Shown here: piece by piece, positions 62,873 through 64,000 of the stretch
How the letters are laid out: each line of letters begins with the position of its first letter
Position numbering within the stretch: the stretch's first letter is position 1
Assembly: GCF_958295425.1 (NCBI RefSeq)
Contig: NC_081149.1
Coordinates: forward strand, 18,094,753-18,158,752
From: Solea solea
Taxonomy: Eukaryota; Chordata; Actinopteri; Pleuronectiformes; Soleidae
DNA: 64,000 nt
Direction of reading: 5' to 3'
Translations under genes and position numbers: made by a program
Notes under the pieces: generated by a model
Databases searched by the model: none
Seen by the model: only the letters and a program-made list of their open reading frames with translations
Told to the model about the DNA's origin: nothing

Positions 62873-63691
62873 AAACCACTTCCTTAACCAATCACGTGGT
62901 ACGTCCTGCCGGCGAGGCTTCAGACATCATATGTCATCGAAACAAGCTTCGACACACGCGCCGCAATAATATTTCCTGGATTACCCCTCGACACGGCCAG
63001 TCACGTCACTTTTGCTAACTCTTCTGTCTTCTTCCAACACCAGACATACACTCCCAGCACTGTGACCTTTGACCTGGCCAACACAGCCACAGTGGACAGA
63101 GCTGCAGAGCAGATACTGAATTGTTATGGACAAGTGGATGTCCTCATCAATAACGCTGGAATCAGTTACCGTGGGGACATACTGGATACCCATCTTTCAG
63201 TTCATCGGGAAGTTATGGAAACAAACTACTTTGGACCCGTTGCTCTGACTCAGGGTGAGTGAGTTAGTTGAAGACAAAAAAACAAATGCATTTACAGTGT
63301 CAGCAGTTTTTCCACTCATTCCTCTCTCCCCACAGCTCTCCTGCCCTCCATGGTCCGTCGACGTAGTGGCCACATCGTGGTTATTAGCAGCATCCAGGGC
63401 AAGATCGCCATTCCATACAGATCAGCATGTAATTTCATTTATTTGTTCATTTACAATAATAAATAAATGTTCAGGAATGTTATTTTCAGGTTGAGGAGAA
63501 ATGAAGCAGCACTCTGGTTTGTCCACTCTGTTTTCCAGATGCAGCCTCCAAACATGCCACCCAGGCTTACTTCGACTGCTTACGGGCAGAGATGGAGTGC
63601 TATGGGATTCCGGTGACCGTGGTCAGTCCTGGGTACATCCGAACCAACCTGTCGGTCAATGCTGTCACTGGGGACGGCTCCAAGTATGGAG
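61398..63691 (+). CDS. dhrs7b: Dehydrogenase/reductase SDR family member 7B (dhrs7b), 3' end outside window
   Basis: Membrane-anchored short-chain dehydrogenase/reductase; the mammalian protein (PexRAP) is reported to reduce acyl-dihydroxyacetone phosphate in ether-lipid synthesis. Exons 61398-61548, 61687-61805, 63044-63254, 63336-63428 and 63539-63691 join in phase to about 242 residues. The last exon (about 70 more residues expected) lies beyond the window; I found none between 63692 and 64000. The N-terminal anchor is about residues 9-27. The cofactor loop TGSTSGLG is at 42-49, NNAG at 127-130, Ser at 178-179, and the YxxxK pair is Y192/K196, then PGYIRTN. A 5' non-coding exon ending at 60564 and an acceptor at 61359 are plausible. 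tmem86b and dhrs7b both concern ether lipids but are 50 kb apart, so this is probably coincidence. Confidence 0.94.
61950..62025. repeat. Interspersed repeat fragment in dhrs7b intron 2
   Basis: AACTGGGTAAAAGACCCATT and AGATTGAGATCTTATTTACA followed by GGTGACCTGGCC resemble a short repeat frequent in teleost genomes. Only a fragment is present. Confidence 0.45.
62608..62990. repeat. Interspersed repeat containing a 73-bp (TA)n tract, dhrs7b intron 2
   Basis: The left edge TAGTGATGGCGAGATGAAG and partial internal inverted copies (TGAAGTGTCTTGAAG versus CTTGAGGCTTCATTTT) look like a transposable-element remnant. A pure TA run occupies 62798-62870. Boundaries are approximate. Confidence 0.5.
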
Positions 63692-64000
63692 GTGAGGCAA
63701 TAAAAAGTCAGAGTTGGATCATTTATAGTAAAGACTAGGTGTTCAATGTGGTCTGAATATGTGTGACCACATTTTTAATAGTCTTTCATTTCTACAATAC
63801 AAAAATAGCTTGAACACTTCACCAAAATGGCATTATGTATTGTTTTTACTATTTTTAATAATATAAGAATTTCCAGTTAGAATTACCAATAAAATCCTGG
63901 GTAAATCATCAGATCAGTATGTGTGTATTTGTATTTCTCTGCTGTTGTCTTGCGTCATCACGTTCAGTAATCACTTCACCCCATGGAGTTTAGTGGCTCT

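Noticed and set aside
61398..63691. Functional ether-lipid cluster of dhrs7b with tmem86b
   Set aside because: Both touch ether-lipid metabolism, but they lie more than 50 kb apart with unrelated genes between and belong to different ancestral blocks.
63960..64000. Possible next dhrs7b exon after TTCAG at 63963-63967
   Set aside because: The translation does not match the expected YGVMD-type continuation, so the AG is probably not a real acceptor.

Overview
The window is vertebrate nuclear DNA from a ray-finned fish, probably a percomorph teleost. The evidence is short-intron genes with canonical GT-AG splice sites, many CA/GT, TA and ATCC microsatellites, and short interspersed repeats of types common in fish genomes. 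I assembled gene models by joining exons whose reading phases agree across every intron. Nine genes are complete or cut only by a window edge, and one large gene is a coiled-coil relative of MPRIP.

Left block (1-18.9 kb): gys1 (glycogen synthase, +, 5' part missing), aspdh (aspartate dehydrogenase, -), tmem86b (lysoplasmalogenase, +), hspbp1 (HSP70 nucleotide-exchange cofactor, -) and tufm (mitochondrial EF-Tu, +). gys1/aspdh and tmem86b/hspbp1 are tail-to-tail. aspdh/tmem86b and hspbp1/tufm are head-to-head, so each of those pairs may share a promoter region. The human counterparts of the first four lie on 19q13; TUFM is on 16p11.2.

Middle (18.9-37.9 kb): largely non-coding. It holds the intronless coding exon of a Kir2.2-type potassium channel (kcnj12-like, -, 25.3-26.6 kb) and many repeats. 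These include a 923-bp hAT-like element with perfect 8-bp target-site duplications and an internal 17-bp minisatellite, several SINE-like elements, and a 122-bp inverted-repeat element.

Right block (37.9-64 kb): an 18-exon mprip-like gene (-, 1659 residues, with a 2937-bp exon and only the last part of a PH domain), natd1 (+), tmem11 (+) and dhrs7b (+, cut by the window end). The order kcnj12 - X - natd1 - tmem11 - dhrs7b follows human 17p11.2, where MAP2K3 occupies position X. The window therefore joins two ancestral linkage blocks, and the tufm-kcnj12 gap is the likely junction.

There is no operon logic here. The genes are independent metabolic, proteostasis, mitochondrial and channel genes. 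The most notable points are the PH-truncated mprip-like gene, the nested hAT insertions between mprip-like and natd1, splice acceptors abutting a (GT)26 tract (aspdh) and a C23 tract (tmem11), a heat-shock-element-like palindrome upstream of hspbp1, and a long hairpin in natd1 intron 1.
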